64,000 bases of DNA from Nitrosospira sp. (GCA_013821425.1 JACDGV010000011.1:1-64000), one strand, 5' to 3'; counted from the stretch's first letter, positions 17,935 through 27,992 are shown. A program made the numbers and translations. The notes: generated from the letters alone by a model not told the origin.

Positions 17935-19869
17935 ATGAACAGAAAGCCGACTGGCTCCGGGCAACTTTCGGGCATGCGTGCGATGGTGGCGGTCAGAGTT
18001 CTCCATCGATCAGCCCAGGCGCAAGACGACTTGATCCGATCCAGAATCGTCCAAAATGACTCATCCCCCAACGGCCTCACCCTCACGCCGTTTGTACAAA
18101 CATCAGCAGGGAACAAAGAGGAAACGAGTAAGGAAAGGACTGCGGTTCAGTCAAGATTTTTAGCCGGCACAGTAACCTCTGTGGTAGGTGGCGCCCGAGC
18201 TATGCGTTGCACCAGCGGCTGGGTAAAAAGTTCAGCCGTGGCCTTTTGGCTCTCGCTGTTTCTAGGTGCAATACGGCCAAGTTGCGTGGGGGCACAAGAG
18301 CAAGTTATTCCACCCGCGTCATCCTCTCAAGTACAACATTTTCCCGTAAAAAAAATACAGGTCGAAGGCAATACCTTGCTTCCCGATCGCGAGCTTGCGG
18401 CACTGATGTCGCATCTTGTTGGGGAGAACAAAACCCTGGGCGACCTCCAGCAAGGCGCCGCGGCGATACAACAAGCCTATCGCAAGGCCGGCTACGGGGG
18501 GGTGATCGCCTTTGTCCCGGAGCAGGAATTGAGCAGTGGCGATATTGTCATCCAGGTAGTGGAGGGCAAGATCGCCAAGATTGAGATTACGGACAATCAG
18601 CTTTATGACGAGACGAACATTCGATACAGCTTGCCGCATATACGAGACGGTGAGACCCCGAACATACGAGGTCTAGACCGGGATATACAGTTGGCGAACG
18701 AAAACCCGGGGAAAGATCTGCGAGTTACGCTTGCCGCCGGTGAAAAACCGGGTGAGATCGATGCAAAGGTCAAAGTAGCAGAGGAGAAATCCATTCGGCT
18801 TCTCCTCGGGCTTGACAGTTCGGGCACCCTTGGAACAAACCGCTTTCGCACCAATATCGGAATTCAGCATTCCAACTTGTGGAATCGCGATCACATCGGT
18901 ACGTTCCAGTTTCAGACCTCGCCCGTCGAACCGAGCAAAGTTCATGTCTTCAGCGTAGGTTACCGGATACCGTTTTACGGCAACTCCGCCGCTCTGGACA
19001 TGTTCTTCGCGCATTCCAATATCAGCAGTGTGTCGGCAACCACCCCTGCTGGCCCGCTTGGTTTTACCGGGAGCGGCGATGTGGGCGGATTCCGGCTTCA
19101 CCGGTACCTTTCCCGCATGGGTGACTACGATCATCGGGTGACATTTGGCTGGGATTGGCGCCACTATAACAACAATTGCTCGCTCGGCGCCTTCGGGTCG
19201 GCGGGGTGCGGCACGGCAGGGGCAGACGTGACGATTCTTCCTCTCAGTTTAGGTTACACCGGCGATTCGCAGGGCCCTAACCTTTCATGGGGATTTAACG
19301 TGACGGCCTCCGGCAATCCCGGGGGCAGCAGCAACCAGGAGTTCAACGCCGCGAGATTTGGAGCCGAAAGAAATTACACCGTCTACCGTTTTGCTGGATT
19401 TACCAACGTTGCGCTCCCAGCAGCTTTTTCCCTGACCGCGCGCATTGCCGCGCAATACAGCCCGGATGCGCTAGTTCCCGGCGAACAGCTAGGAATCGGG
19501 GGTGCAGGTAGCGCGCTTGGCGGGATTATAAGCGTGCGGGGCTATCGTGAAAGGGAGGTCGTTGGCGATTATGGCTCGTTCCTCAATCTGGAGGCTCTCG
19601 GCCCCGATGTCGGCAGGTACATCAATCTCTGGGGGGTTCACCTGCGGCCACTCGTATTCTTCGACGTCGGCTGGGTGGGAAACAACCATCATACACGCTG
19701 CATGATCAATGATACCTCCTGCACGCTGGCGGGAGTTGGGGGAGGCATACGCCTGGGTTACGGAAAACGTTTCTCCGCGCGACTGGATATGGGGCAGGCG
19801 CTCCTGGATGGCAATCAGACGACTGCAAACAGTTCCCGCGGCCACATGGTCGTGAATTTTTCTTTCTGA
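17935..19869 (+). CDS. Two-partner secretion outer-membrane transporter (TpsB, ShlB/FhaC/HecB family)
   Basis: Up to 644 residues. The start is uncertain: the ATG at 18202 gives a protein beginning MRCTSGWVKSSAVAFWLSL with a normal signal peptide, about 555 residues, typical of TpsB; the extra 89 residues from 17935 look non-homologous. A POTRA-type pair (about 115-260) includes KKIQVEGNTLLPDREL and VIQVVEGKIAKIEI; the rest is a 16-strand-type beta-barrel ending in a C-terminal Phe (VVNFSF). The VRGYRE motif of the family is present. It secretes the TpsA protein encoded 7 bases downstream across the outer membrane. Confidence 0.92.
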   Translation: MNRKPTGSGQLSGMRAMVAVRVLHRSAQAQDDLIRSRIVQNDSSPNGLTLTPFVQTSAGNKEETSKERTAVQSRFLAGTVTSVVGGARAMRCTSGWVKSSAVAFWLSLFLGAIRPSCVGAQEQVIPPASSSQVQHFPVKKIQVEGNTLLPDRELAALMSHLVGENKTLGDLQQGAAAIQQAYRKAGYGGVIAFVPEQELSSGDIVIQVVEGKIAKIEITDNQLYDETNIRYSLPHIRDGETPNIRGLDRDIQLANENPGKDLRVTLAAGEKPGEIDAKVKVAEEKSIRLLLGLDSSGTLGTNRFRTNIGIQHSNLWNRDHIGTFQFQTSPVEPSKVHVFSVGYRIPFYGNSAALDMFFAHSNISSVSATTPAGPLGFTGSGDVGGFRLHRYLSRMGDYDHRVTFGWDWRHYNNNCSLGAFGSAGCGTAGADVTILPLSLGYTGDSQGPNLSWGFNVTASGNPGGSSNQEFNAARFGAERNYTVYRFAGFTNVALPAAFSLTARIAAQYSPDALVPGEQLGIGGAGSALGGIISVRGYREREVVGDYGSFLNLEALGPDVGRYINLWGVHLRPLVFFDVGWVGNNHHTRCMINDTSCTLAGVGGGIRLGYGKRFSARLDMGQALLDGNQTTANSSRGHMVVNFSF

Positions 19870-19876
19870 GGCGAAC

Positions 19877-22800
19877 ATGGGCAACGCATTGCAAAACATA
19901 AGTCCTTTCTCCCACGTCAGTAAGACCTTCGCGCGCCTCTTTGCCGGCGATACGTGCAAGCGGTACCCGGTATTACGGCAATCCATTCTCTTGATGGGTG
20001 CCTCACTGTTTTTATCATCCGTCCTGGCTCATGCCGACGTGCCCGCCCATTTGCCAACCGACCCGACGGTTGAGCACGGCACCGCCGTTATTCATACCGT
20101 TGGCGACCAGATGACGGTAACAAGTAGCCCAAACGCCATCCTCAACTGGCAGGATTTTTCCATCGGCAGTCATCAGGACGTGTATTTTGAGCAAAACGAC
20201 ATAACCAGCCAGGTGCTGAATCGCGTCACGGGAACCGAGCCCTCGCAGATTCTGGGCAGCCTGGGCAGCAATGGGGGCGTATGGCTGATCAATCCTCACG
20301 GCATATTGTTCGGTCCGACTGCCACTGTTAACGTGGCCGGGCTTGTTGCTTCGACGCTCGATATCTCCAATCTCGATTTTCTTGCCGGGAAATATAACTT
20401 TGTTAACGGTGGCAACGGCAAGGAGCAAGTGACAAATCAGGGGGAGGTGCGCACCTCTTTCGGTGGCCGCGTATGGTTACTGGGTGGACAGGTGCGGAAC
20501 GAAGGCACGATTCAAAGTCCCGGCGGCAATATCGCGCTTGCTGCCGGCAAAAGCCTCGAACTCATCGATTCCGGCGCCCCGAACGTGATTGTGCGTATAG
20601 CCGCGCCGGAGAACCAGATAACCAACCTTGGGAGCCTGGTGGCGGCAAGTGGCGGCAGCGTGGATTTGCACGGCAGCATCGTAAATCAGGAAGGTATCGC
20701 ACGCGCCAATAGTGTAGGTGCTGATGCGACCGGGCGTATTGTACTCAAAGCGAGCCAGGACCTCACTCTGGCAGAGAACAGCGTGACGCAAGCGCACGGC
20801 GGCGAGGTGACAATGGCGGCGGCAACCACTACTTATCTGGCTGGCCTTGTCGATGTCTCCAGGCAACAGGGGGCGGCGGGCAACATCCTACTTAACACTA
20901 GCAAGCTGGAAGGTGTGGCAGGCAGCAGCTTAAATGCAAGCGGCGAGGAGGGGGGGCATATACGGATCGAGGGCAGCGGATTGGTGGACTTTTCCACGAA
21001 ATTGTCAGCAATTGGCGGTTTGAAGGGTGGCATGATTGAAGTCACGGGCGATCAGGTGTATCTGCGCAATGCAGACGTTGACGCTTCCGGCGGTATGCAA
21101 GGCGGAACGGTTCACGTGGGGGGTGGGTGGCAAGGTGGGGGAAATTTGCCGCACGCGCGGCAGGTACTTATCAATACAGGCAGTGAAGTGAAGGCGGACG
21201 GAAACGGTAGCGCGAGTGGCAGTGCCAAGGGCGGCGAGATCGCGGTCTGGTCCACTCTGAGCAGCCAGCACTATGGCCTATTGCAGGCGCGCGATGGGGG
21301 AAGAATCGAGCTATCCTCGCGAGGCACTTTTAGTACTCAGGGCGATATACAGGCGGGAGTAGGCGGGACCTTGCTGTTCGATCCGAAGAATATCAACATC
21401 AGGAACGAAATCCCACCCCAAATAAACGTTTCGCCGGCCGCGGCAAGTCTTCCAGGTATACCAGCGTCATTATTTGGTGAGGATGAAGGCTCTGATACGA
21501 CAATTTTTGCATCAACGATCACCGGGTTATTAAGTGAAGGAACCGCAGTTATCCTGCAAGCAAATAATGACATTCTAGTCACTGCGAATATTATTGTCCC
21601 TAGCACAGAAAACGTAGGAAACCTAACTCTGCAGGCAGGGCGAAGCATCAATCTTAATAGAAATATTACCTACAACAGCGATGGTTCTATAGCGGGGAGA
21701 AATGCTCTCCAGATTAACACCGCCAACCAAAATCTGACGATAGTGGCGGGGGATGCCGGCGCCGTTGCAGGTAATAGGGATGACGGTTTGGCAAGGCTTG
21801 ACATATTTCCAGAGGCTAGCTTGAATGTTGGCACAGGAACTGCAGTTTTAGTAGCGCGGGATGGTGTTGTTTCCAACAGCGGCTCCATTCAAACATCCGG
21901 CGCCGGCCGCTGGCTGATCTATGCGAGAGACCCAGATAGCAGCACAGAGGGTTTTTCCAGCTTCAGCTATAGCAAGCACTATAATCAGCAATTTCTCGGA
22001 GTGGGCAGCGAAACCCCTTCGTATGCCAGAAGCGCCACCAGCGGCAACTGGTTCCTTTATAGCGTGGCACCCATTATTTCTGTGGCGCCCAGTAGTCAGA
22101 CCATGACTTACGGCAGTTCAACTCCTACTACTTTTACGCCTACCTTGAGCGGGTTTATTGATGGGGACACGGCTAATTCGTTACAAGGGGATGCAGATTC
22201 TCCCACTTTTGCCGTTAGCGGCACTCCGGCCTGGGCTGTTGCCGGCCCGAATTCCTCCTCAGGCAATCTGACTGCGGGTGGGCATAACGTGGCTTACACT
22301 GGTGGGCTAACCAGCGATCGCGGGTATCAGTTTGCGGACAATACGAGCATTAGCAATGAACTAACAGTGAGCAGGGCGCCGGTTTTTCCTACCGGGATAA
22401 CCGCGGGTGACAAGATTTACGATGCGACTACCGCGGTGACATTGTCTGGCGGTTTCCTCTCTGGCGTGGTTCCAAGGGACGTTGTCTCATTGTCAGGTGC
22501 AACTGCAGCTTTCAACGACAAAAATGTCGGGAACGATAAGCCCATCAACCTCTCGGCCATCTCCTTCACGGGCGCTGACGCAGGTAATTATGTGGCCGCG
22601 GACCTTCCTGGCGGCCTCGGCAGCAATGGAAATACCGGAGGAGGGCCTCTAACCGCAAGCATTACTTCTGCCGAACTCACCTATCTTGCTGACCAGGCTT
22701 TTCGATTGACGGGGGCGCTGATACAACCTCCTCCTCTCGCTGGTAGAGTTACGGGTTTTATCGGTACGGATAACCAGTTAGACGACACTACTGGGAGTTT

Positions 22801-24088
22801 GTTCTGGGCAACCCCGGCCACCGCCGCTTCGCCCGCAGGAGTATATCCCATTGACGGAACCGGCCTTACAGCGCTTAATTACACCTTCCAGCAAGCTCCC
22901 AGCAACGCTACAGCGCTTACAATTTCTAGCAGAGGATTTGAAAACGATAACCCAACAAGCACCAACCGCGCCATGGCTGGCGCTTTGCCGCTATATGATC
23001 CGGATATCCGTTGCAGGGTCAACGACAGGGCCTCCTTGCCCGATCCCGATTTCGGCATAGTAAGCTTGGCGAGCATGAGCCGAGAGGAGATGCAACAGCT
23101 TGTCGTGGACCGGAAGGAACGCAAGCGTGGGGTCTTTGCTGATGCACTATGTACGCTTGAAGGATATCCAAGCTACGCAGATGTGCCTTCCTGCCGGAGC
23201 TTGGCTGAAGCAGATTCCGGCCAATGTAAGGTTACCAATGCTCAGATCGAGGAATATCTGTCCAGAAAGGAGGCCTTAGCGGAACCACAGCTGCCGCAGG
23301 GTAGAACTACCGAAGCGGCGCCACAGGCTACGAAGCGGAAAGGGGTTACCCGACTCCCGCAAATCGAGCGCAAGTTCACCGTGCTTTTCGGAATCGACCA
23401 ATACTCTGACCCGGCCATTCCAGCGTTGGAGAATGCAATATCCGATGCAGAGGTGGTGGGAACATTGCTTGCCAGCGAGCTGGGCTACGAAGTACGTGTG
23501 GCCAGGAATGCGACGAAAGCAGAAATCGTTCGGGCCATGAACCGGCTTGCGCTGGAAATGCGACCCAACGATAGCGTGGCCATCTACTATGCCGGGCACG
23601 GCTATCTTGACGAGAAAACGGGAAGCGGCTACTGGATTCCAGCAGACGCATCGACAACCGACCCAAGAAGCTGGATATCGAATACTGACATTTCGAGAAT
23701 GTTGTCGCTCATCCGCTCCAATCAGGTGATGATGATTTCCGATAGCTGTTATTCCGGAGCCTTTGCAAAAGAGCAGAATGTATCGTTGGAGGGCAAGTTG
23801 AACCCCGATGAAGTCTTGGTCAAGCGCTCGGTAGTCGTCATGTCGTCTGGAGGCGATGAGCCCGTTGCGGACAGCGGCAGGGAGAACCACTCCATCTTTG
23901 CCTGGTATCTGATGGAAGCCCTGCGCAATGTCGACAATTGGGAGCCTGGAACCAATCTCTTCCAACAAGTTCAGCGCGAGGTCAGGAAGGCGTTTCCGCA
24001 AACGCCGCAATACGGCGGTGTTAAATCAGCAGGGAATGAGGAGGGAACTGATCACCTGTTTGAGTTCAGAGAATTGCAGGCGCGATGA
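19877..24088 (+). CDS. TpsA exoprotein (FHA-like) fused to a C-terminal caspase-like (C14) protease
   Basis: 1403 residues. The long signal peptide ends near residue 53 (VLAHADV). The TPS domain (about 60-300) has the conserved VWLINPHGILFG motif and directs export through the TpsB encoded just upstream. A beta-helical adhesin-like region follows, then an MBG-type repeat (about 735-830, TMTYGSSTPT) and a YDG-type repeat (about 840-915, GDKIYDATT). The C-terminus (about 1170-1395) is a caspase-fold peptidase with the catalytic pair His1241 (YYAGHGYLD) and Cys1291 (SDSCYSGAF), 50 residues apart as usual. So a secreted filament appears to carry an intact-looking cysteine protease. Substrate and whether it cleaves itself are unknown. 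The GAGG of the upstream stop region serves as ribosome-binding site. Confidence 0.9.
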   Translation: MGNALQNISPFSHVSKTFARLFAGDTCKRYPVLRQSILLMGASLFLSSVLAHADVPAHLPTDPTVEHGTAVIHTVGDQMTVTSSPNAILNWQDFSIGSHQDVYFEQNDITSQVLNRVTGTEPSQILGSLGSNGGVWLINPHGILFGPTATVNVAGLVASTLDISNLDFLAGKYNFVNGGNGKEQVTNQGEVRTSFGGRVWLLGGQVRNEGTIQSPGGNIALAAGKSLELIDSGAPNVIVRIAAPENQITNLGSLVAASGGSVDLHGSIVNQEGIARANSVGADATGRIVLKASQDLTLAENSVTQAHGGEVTMAAATTTYLAGLVDVSRQQGAAGNILLNTSKLEGVAGSSLNASGEEGGHIRIEGSGLVDFSTKLSAIGGLKGGMIEVTGDQVYLRNADVDASGGMQGGTVHVGGGWQGGGNLPHARQVLINTGSEVKADGNGSASGSAKGGEIAVWSTLSSQHYGLLQARDGGRIELSSRGTFSTQGDIQAGVGGTLLFDPKNINIRNEIPPQINVSPAAASLPGIPASLFGEDEGSDTTIFASTITGLLSEGTAVILQANNDILVTANIIVPSTENVGNLTLQAGRSINLNRNITYNSDGSIAGRNALQINTANQNLTIVAGDAGAVAGNRDDGLARLDIFPEASLNVGTGTAVLVARDGVVSNSGSIQTSGAGRWLIYARDPDSSTEGFSSFSYSKHYNQQFLGVGSETPSYARSATSGNWFLYSVAPIISVAPSSQTMTYGSSTPTTFTPTLSGFIDGDTANSLQGDADSPTFAVSGTPAWAVAGPNSSSGNLTAGGHNVAYTGGLTSDRGYQFADNTSISNELTVSRAPVFPTGITAGDKIYDATTAVTLSGGFLSGVVPRDVVSLSGATAAFNDKNVGNDKPINLSAISFTGADAGNYVAADLPGGLGSNGNTGGGPLTASITSAELTYLADQAFRLTGALIQPPPLAGRVTGFIGTDNQLDDTTGSLFWATPATAASPAGVYPIDGTGLTALNYTFQQAPSNATALTISSRGFENDNPTSTNRAMAGALPLYDPDIRCRVNDRASLPDPDFGIVSLASMSREEMQQLVVDRKERKRGVFADALCTLEGYPSYADVPSCRSLAEADSGQCKVTNAQIEEYLSRKEALAEPQLPQGRTTEAAPQATKRKGVTRLPQIERKFTVLFGIDQYSDPAIPALENAISDAEVVGTLLASELGYEVRVARNATKAEIVRAMNRLALEMRPNDSVAIYYAGHGYLDEKTGSGYWIPADASTTDPRSWISNTDISRMLSLIRSNQVMMISDSCYSGAFAKEQNVSLEGKLNPDEVLVKRSVVVMSSGGDEPVADSGRENHSIFAWYLMEALRNVDNWEPGTNLFQQVQREVRKAFPQTPQYGGVKSAGNEEGTDHLFEFRELQAR

Positions 24089-24201
24089 TAAACAAGGCAG
24101 CAAAGCAGTAGTAGCGCACTCCTCATCCTGGTGCATGGTACCAATGCTGAAAGAGATTTAGACAAGGCATGCGCGCAATTACAACTCAAACAACTCAACG
24201 A

Positions 24202-24224
24202 CGAGAAGAAAATATTTTTTCTCG
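24202..24224. terminator. Possible bidirectional terminator between convergent genes
   Basis: CGAGAA at 24202-24207 pairs with TTCTCG at 24219-24224 around an A/T-rich core that can extend the stem. It lies between the ends of the tpsA-like gene and the lipoprotein gene on the other strand. The T-tract is short, so this is tentative. Confidence 0.35.
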
Positions 24225-24313
24225 ATTTCTTGTCCGTAGGTAACATCCGCTTGGCTGCTTACTTTTATCTTGTAAAAAACGTAACCAAAATACTTCTGTG
24301 CAATAAAGCATAC

Positions 24314-25102
24314 TTACTCTGCAGCAGAGGCACTCCACGCCTTTTGTAATTCTGCGAACGCAATCTTCACAAAACCGTAGCTGTCTTCAACAGAAAGGGC
24401 GCTATTGAGCAATAACAGAGCAAGTTGCTCCAGCTTCTGCGTGCCGTGGAATTCCGATTTGATAATTTCTGTTTTGTAGGAGCGAACCACTTCCTGGATC
24501 GCTTTCTCGTGCATTTTAGACAAATCGATAAAAAGAATATCTGCAATCTGCCCGGGCCGTCCGTGTCTTATGGGCTGATAAAGCGTAATCAGATATGGAC
24601 CAGGATTATCGAATTTACCCGGGAAAGCGGTCGATAAAGCGGTGAGCAGTTCCATGGATAGCTTGTCGTTGGGAGAAGTTGGATTCTGCCCTTCACGTGC
24701 TGAGACCGGTATGAGGAATAAATTAAGCAGGGATTTATCTGCCATCATCGTACTATTTTTCGCAGTCGAAGACGTTACCGCGGTGATCAGGGTGTTATAA
24801 CGGTGCCAAGTCGCCTTGTGAGACTTGTCTCTACCGATAAGAACATATGTATAAGTGGCGTATCCTTCTTCCTCCTCCCCATAGCTTGGTAAGGTAGCCC
24901 ATACGTGGGCGGTGGGGAAGGATCGCGTTCTAACAGGAAAGCCGCGGGTCCTCGGGATTTCCCTTGTTCCCGGCTTTGACGCTTGCTCTTGCTTTTCGAC
25001 CCCCGTTTTTTGTTGGGTGGTGCTACATGAGGAGAGAGCGAGTGCGAGCAATACAATTATCCCGGGACCAAATAAAGTTAAGTGGCTAACTCTGGTTCGC
25101 AT
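24314..25102 (-). CDS. Hypothetical lipoprotein
   Basis: 262 residues. The signal peptide ends in a lipobox-like LSSC (Cys near 26). A basic Thr/Arg-rich linker leads to a folded domain (about 65-262) with motifs YATYTYVLIGR and GPYLITLYQP, not matching a family I can name. The N-terminus overlaps by 17 bases the end of a small membrane protein gene on the same strand, suggesting co-translation. The content of the block (caspase-type exoprotein, lipoprotein, OmpA-like, kinase with DUF4384) suggests a cell-envelope role. Confidence 0.7.
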   Translation of the reverse strand: MRTRVSHLTLFGPGIIVLLALALSSCSTTQQKTGVEKQEQASKPGTREIPRTRGFPVRTRSFPTAHVWATLPSYGEEEEGYATYTYVLIGRDKSHKATWHRYNTLITAVTSSTAKNSTMMADKSLLNLFLIPVSAREGQNPTSPNDKLSMELLTALSTAFPGKFDNPGPYLITLYQPIRHGRPGQIADILFIDLSKMHEKAIQEVVRSYKTEIIKSEFHGTQKLEQLALLLLNSALSVEDSYGFVKIAFAELQKAWSASAAE

Positions 25103-25301
25103 GGTCGGGGGCGCGCTTGGGGCGAAAACATTTGCTCATCAGGACATCGATCAGGGTGGCTGCCCCCCACGCAATAAATGCAATAACGAGGGGAATGTCA
25201 GCCACAGAGGCTTCAGGAAACACCCACTTGAATGAAAACGCCAGAAGAACAATATTTGCTATTGTTAGCCAGCATGTCCGGCGGTTAGGCAGATTCGGCA
25301 T
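25086..25301 (-). CDS. Small two-helix membrane protein
   Basis: 71 residues with two predicted membrane helices (CWLTIANIVLLAFSFKW and DIPLVIAFIAWGAATLIDVL), short polar ends and a basic C-terminus. A GAGGGAG site precedes the ATG. It overlaps the start of the lipoprotein gene by 17 bases. No family recognised. Confidence 0.65.
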   Translation of the reverse strand: MPNLPNRRTCWLTIANIVLLAFSFKWVFPEASVADIPLVIAFIAWGAATLIDVLMSKCFRPKRAPDHANQS

Positions 25302-25487
25302 TTTATTCTCCCTCGTGTCAAGCTACTGATTACATAGAGAAAGTTTACTTAAGGACGGTGCGATGCCGCACATAGTGCGAAGGAACTATCCATTACTATA
25401 TTAGCACACGCAATGTCAATTGCTGGTTAAGAAAGATTGACCCAGGGGAACCATTGTGCACTGGGCTAACCGATACTGGAGGTGTCT

Positions 25488-26018
25488 GTGAAAATAGCGG
25501 TATTTGCTTTGATGACTTTGGGTGGCTTTACGATTCCTTTGGCAGCGGGGCAGCCAGAGGTGCTTCAAGGGTCCGGGATCAATGAGGAAGCATTGCGTAA
25601 TGCGCTTGTCCCAAAAGATGGTATTCGTACTAGAAGTTTCATGCCTACTTCGAATCAACCTTGCCCGGAAGAAATAGCGATTGCAAATATTTTGATTACC
25701 TTTCCTACAGGCTCGGCTGATCTGACCCCACTCGGGCAGGAGCAAGCCGATATGATCGCCAATGTTTTAAAAGAGGACGCGCTAAAGAACTGCTCTTTCA
25801 CAATAGAGGGCCATGCAGATCCGCGCGGAGGGGCGGAATTCAACAGATGGCTATCGGAAGCGCGGGCGCGAGCGCTCGTGGAACATCTCAGGAAGTATAT
25901 TGGCGTAGAGAGGTTGACTGCGGTCGGCAAGGGAGCTCAGGAGCTTTGGAATAAACTAGACCCGACCCACCCTAACAACCGCCGTGTAACGGTAGTGAGA
26001 AAATCCAGGCAGGAATAG
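25488..26018 (+). CDS. OmpA-family peptidoglycan-binding protein
   Basis: About 176 residues. The GTG at 25488 is favoured because GGAGG sits 5 bases upstream; a GTG at 25482 would add two residues. A signal peptide (VKIAVFALMTLGGFTIPLAA) precedes a linker and an OmpA C-terminal domain (about 70-170) with IEGHADPRGGAEFNRWLSEA and NNRRVTVV, the peptidoglycan-binding signature. There is no N-terminal beta-barrel or lipobox, so it is probably periplasmic. Its end lies 29 bases from the convergent kinase gene. Confidence 0.88.
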   Translation: MKIAVFALMTLGGFTIPLAAGQPEVLQGSGINEEALRNALVPKDGIRTRSFMPTSNQPCPEEIAIANILITFPTGSADLTPLGQEQADMIANVLKEDALKNCSFTIEGHADPRGGAEFNRWLSEARARALVEHLRKYIGVERLTAVGKGAQELWNKLDPTHPNNRRVTVVRKSRQE

Positions 26019-26047
26019 CGTCCATCCCGTCGTCTAGAAAAATCACC

Positions 26048-27751
26048 TCAGTAGATTTCCTCTATAGAGAATACGGCAGCTCCGTAACAGAGGGCAGGGG
26101 TCGAGCCAGAGCAAACGCCTTTACCAATGAATAACGGCGTGGGATCGGTGAGAATTTGAAACCATAGCTCCCGATTCTGTGGCGCCGCCTGATCCAGTGT
26201 TGAATCTGCAAGGGGATTGACGGGTTCCAAACCGGCGATCGAAAGGTTTCGTGGTTGATCGGAAACAATCACAGCTAAATGATTCGTACCCGGCGGTCCT
26301 TGCGCAATCATTTCCCATTTCGGCAGCTCTAGTTGTTCTCCTGCTTCAACGTAGTTTTGCTTGTCTGGAGCGTTGGGAACAAGGAGAAAGAAGTCTGAAT
26401 TATTTGTTCCCAACATCAGTACATAAGCATAGCCTGGCTTTGCAGAACGAATACTAAAGCGAAGGGGGTCTTTACCAATACGTGCCTGTGCTTTATCAGT
26501 AGAAACGGTCAAGGCATGGTTGCGATTGCGCCCTTCAAATATTTCGTCCAGTGCCTTTAATGGACCATACTCTTTTTCGGCATGTCGAAGGGTGCCAGGC
26601 AGTTGACCAGAAGTTATAGCGATCGGTACGGTCGAGTCGGCAATTGGCTCTTCACGCGCGAGAAAAATCCCCAGTCCGAGGACCGCCACGACCACAATGC
26701 TCGCGCCCAGAAAGAGGCCTCTAGCCCGCTTTGTTGAAGCGACCGATTCGATGGGTGGTGGCGAAGTAGTCGATGGTTGACCCTTCAATCCAAGCCGCGC
26801 ACGAAATTCTTCAGTATTCTGCGGCCGATTTTCGGGCCTTACCGCAAGCGCCGAATCAATCGCTTTAAGGAATTCATTGCTGTATCGCCCCTTGCCAGTT
26901 TTAGTCAGAGGCTCCTGCGAATCAGATATTATACGGGCGACGGATGGAAGGGGCGCCTCGCGCTCGATTGCATAATATATTACCCCTCCGAGTGCGTAGA
27001 TATCGGTCCACGTTCCTTGTTTCATTGTATGGTCATTCGCATACTGCTCCACCGGCGCGTAGCCCGGCTTGAGAATTACGGTAAGAGATTGCGTCTTATC
27101 ACTGATTACTCGTCGCGCTGCCCCGAAATCCAGCAGAAGAGGACGGCAATCAGGAAGAATTAATATATTGTCCGGCGCGATATCGCGATGAAGGCAGCCG
27201 CCTGCATGGACGACTGCCAATGCTTCGAGCAGTTGCGCTAACAGCCACTTTAACCACCCCTCATCGGGGGTTTCACTCATGAGGCTCAGTTTTTCCTCTA
27301 GTGTTACCCCTTCGTAAAAAGGCATGGCCATATACGCGGTCCCATTACTCTCCCAAAAGCGGTACACCTTCAAGAGGGAAGGGTGATCGAAGTGGGCGAG
27401 GAGCCGCGCTTCCTTTACAAAGCTGCTCAGGCCTACTTGAAATGTTTCCGCGTATCGGGTGGATTTCACTATTACTGTCGTATCCTCACTTCTTGTAGCG
27501 AGGGAAACAGGCATATATTCCTTGACTGCAACCTCGCGATGAAGTGAGTGGTCGTATGCGAGATAAACGATCCCGAAGCCGCCTTCACCAATAAAGCCTA
27601 CGATTTCGAATTCCTGCAATTGGGTCCCAAGAGGCAGCACGTTCTGACTCATCGGTTTCCCGTTCTGTCCGGTCGGCACCGACTCTGGCGGTAGTAGTTT
27701 GGTCTTCCTGGCGGGAGAGCCCTTATGAGACGGCGGCAGAGCGCTATTCAT
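26048..27751 (-). CDS. Transmembrane Ser/Thr protein kinase with a DUF4384 domain
   Basis: 567 residues. Hanks-type kinase domain (about 48-310): glycine loop GEGGFGIV, invariant Lys in VAVKEY, catalytic loop LHRDIAPDN and metal-binding DFG in LLLDFGAAR. The catalytic loop has Ala where most kinases have Lys (HRDxKxxN), a variant seen in a bacterial subgroup. A membrane helix (about 343-366, LFLGASIVVVAVLGLGIFLA) leads to a periplasmic DUF4384 domain (about 430-520). DUF4384 is often encoded near bacterial caspase proteins and envelope factors, matching the caspase-bearing TpsA nearby. Alternative start at MSQNVLPLG, 33 codons in. Confidence 0.88.
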   Translation of the reverse strand: MNSALPPSHKGSPARKTKLLPPESVPTGQNGKPMSQNVLPLGTQLQEFEIVGFIGEGGFGIVYLAYDHSLHREVAVKEYMPVSLATRSEDTTVIVKSTRYAETFQVGLSSFVKEARLLAHFDHPSLLKVYRFWESNGTAYMAMPFYEGVTLEEKLSLMSETPDEGWLKWLLAQLLEALAVVHAGGCLHRDIAPDNILILPDCRPLLLDFGAARRVISDKTQSLTVILKPGYAPVEQYANDHTMKQGTWTDIYALGGVIYYAIEREAPLPSVARIISDSQEPLTKTGKGRYSNEFLKAIDSALAVRPENRPQNTEEFRARLGLKGQPSTTSPPPIESVASTKRARGLFLGASIVVVAVLGLGIFLAREEPIADSTVPIAITSGQLPGTLRHAEKEYGPLKALDEIFEGRNRNHALTVSTDKAQARIGKDPLRFSIRSAKPGYAYVLMLGTNNSDFFLLVPNAPDKQNYVEAGEQLELPKWEMIAQGPPGTNHLAVIVSDQPRNLSIAGLEPVNPLADSTLDQAAPQNRELWFQILTDPTPLFIGKGVCSGSTPALCYGAAVFSIEEIY

Positions 27752-27762
27752 GTGGATTTAAC

Positions 27763-27992
27763 TTTTATCACGCGAAGGTAATCACGAACGCCTCGGATTC
27801 TTTCTTATCGCTACAACAACGCAGCATGAAAACGCGCTGTTGGAGGTGGCCAGGCGGTCGAAAGGCCAAGTTAATCCTACCCCAAAACTATTCCGGGAGT
27901 TTGCCGCGTCGGATGATTCACCTCTGGAACTCCAAATCAGACAAGCGTTAAAAGGAACCACACTGATGCGCGGGCACAATCCATACGTGTAG
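27763..27992 (+). pseudogene. Possible orphan gene fragment
   Basis: An open frame without ATG reads REGNHERLGFFLIATTTQHE and continues with well-formed protein-like sequence (LLEVARRSKGQV, ALKGTTLMRGHNPYV) to a TAG at 27990-27992. An in-frame TAA lies at its upstream end, so it looks like the 3' remnant of a lost gene. No family recognised. The following 28000-28341 holds nothing I can identify. Confidence 0.35.
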
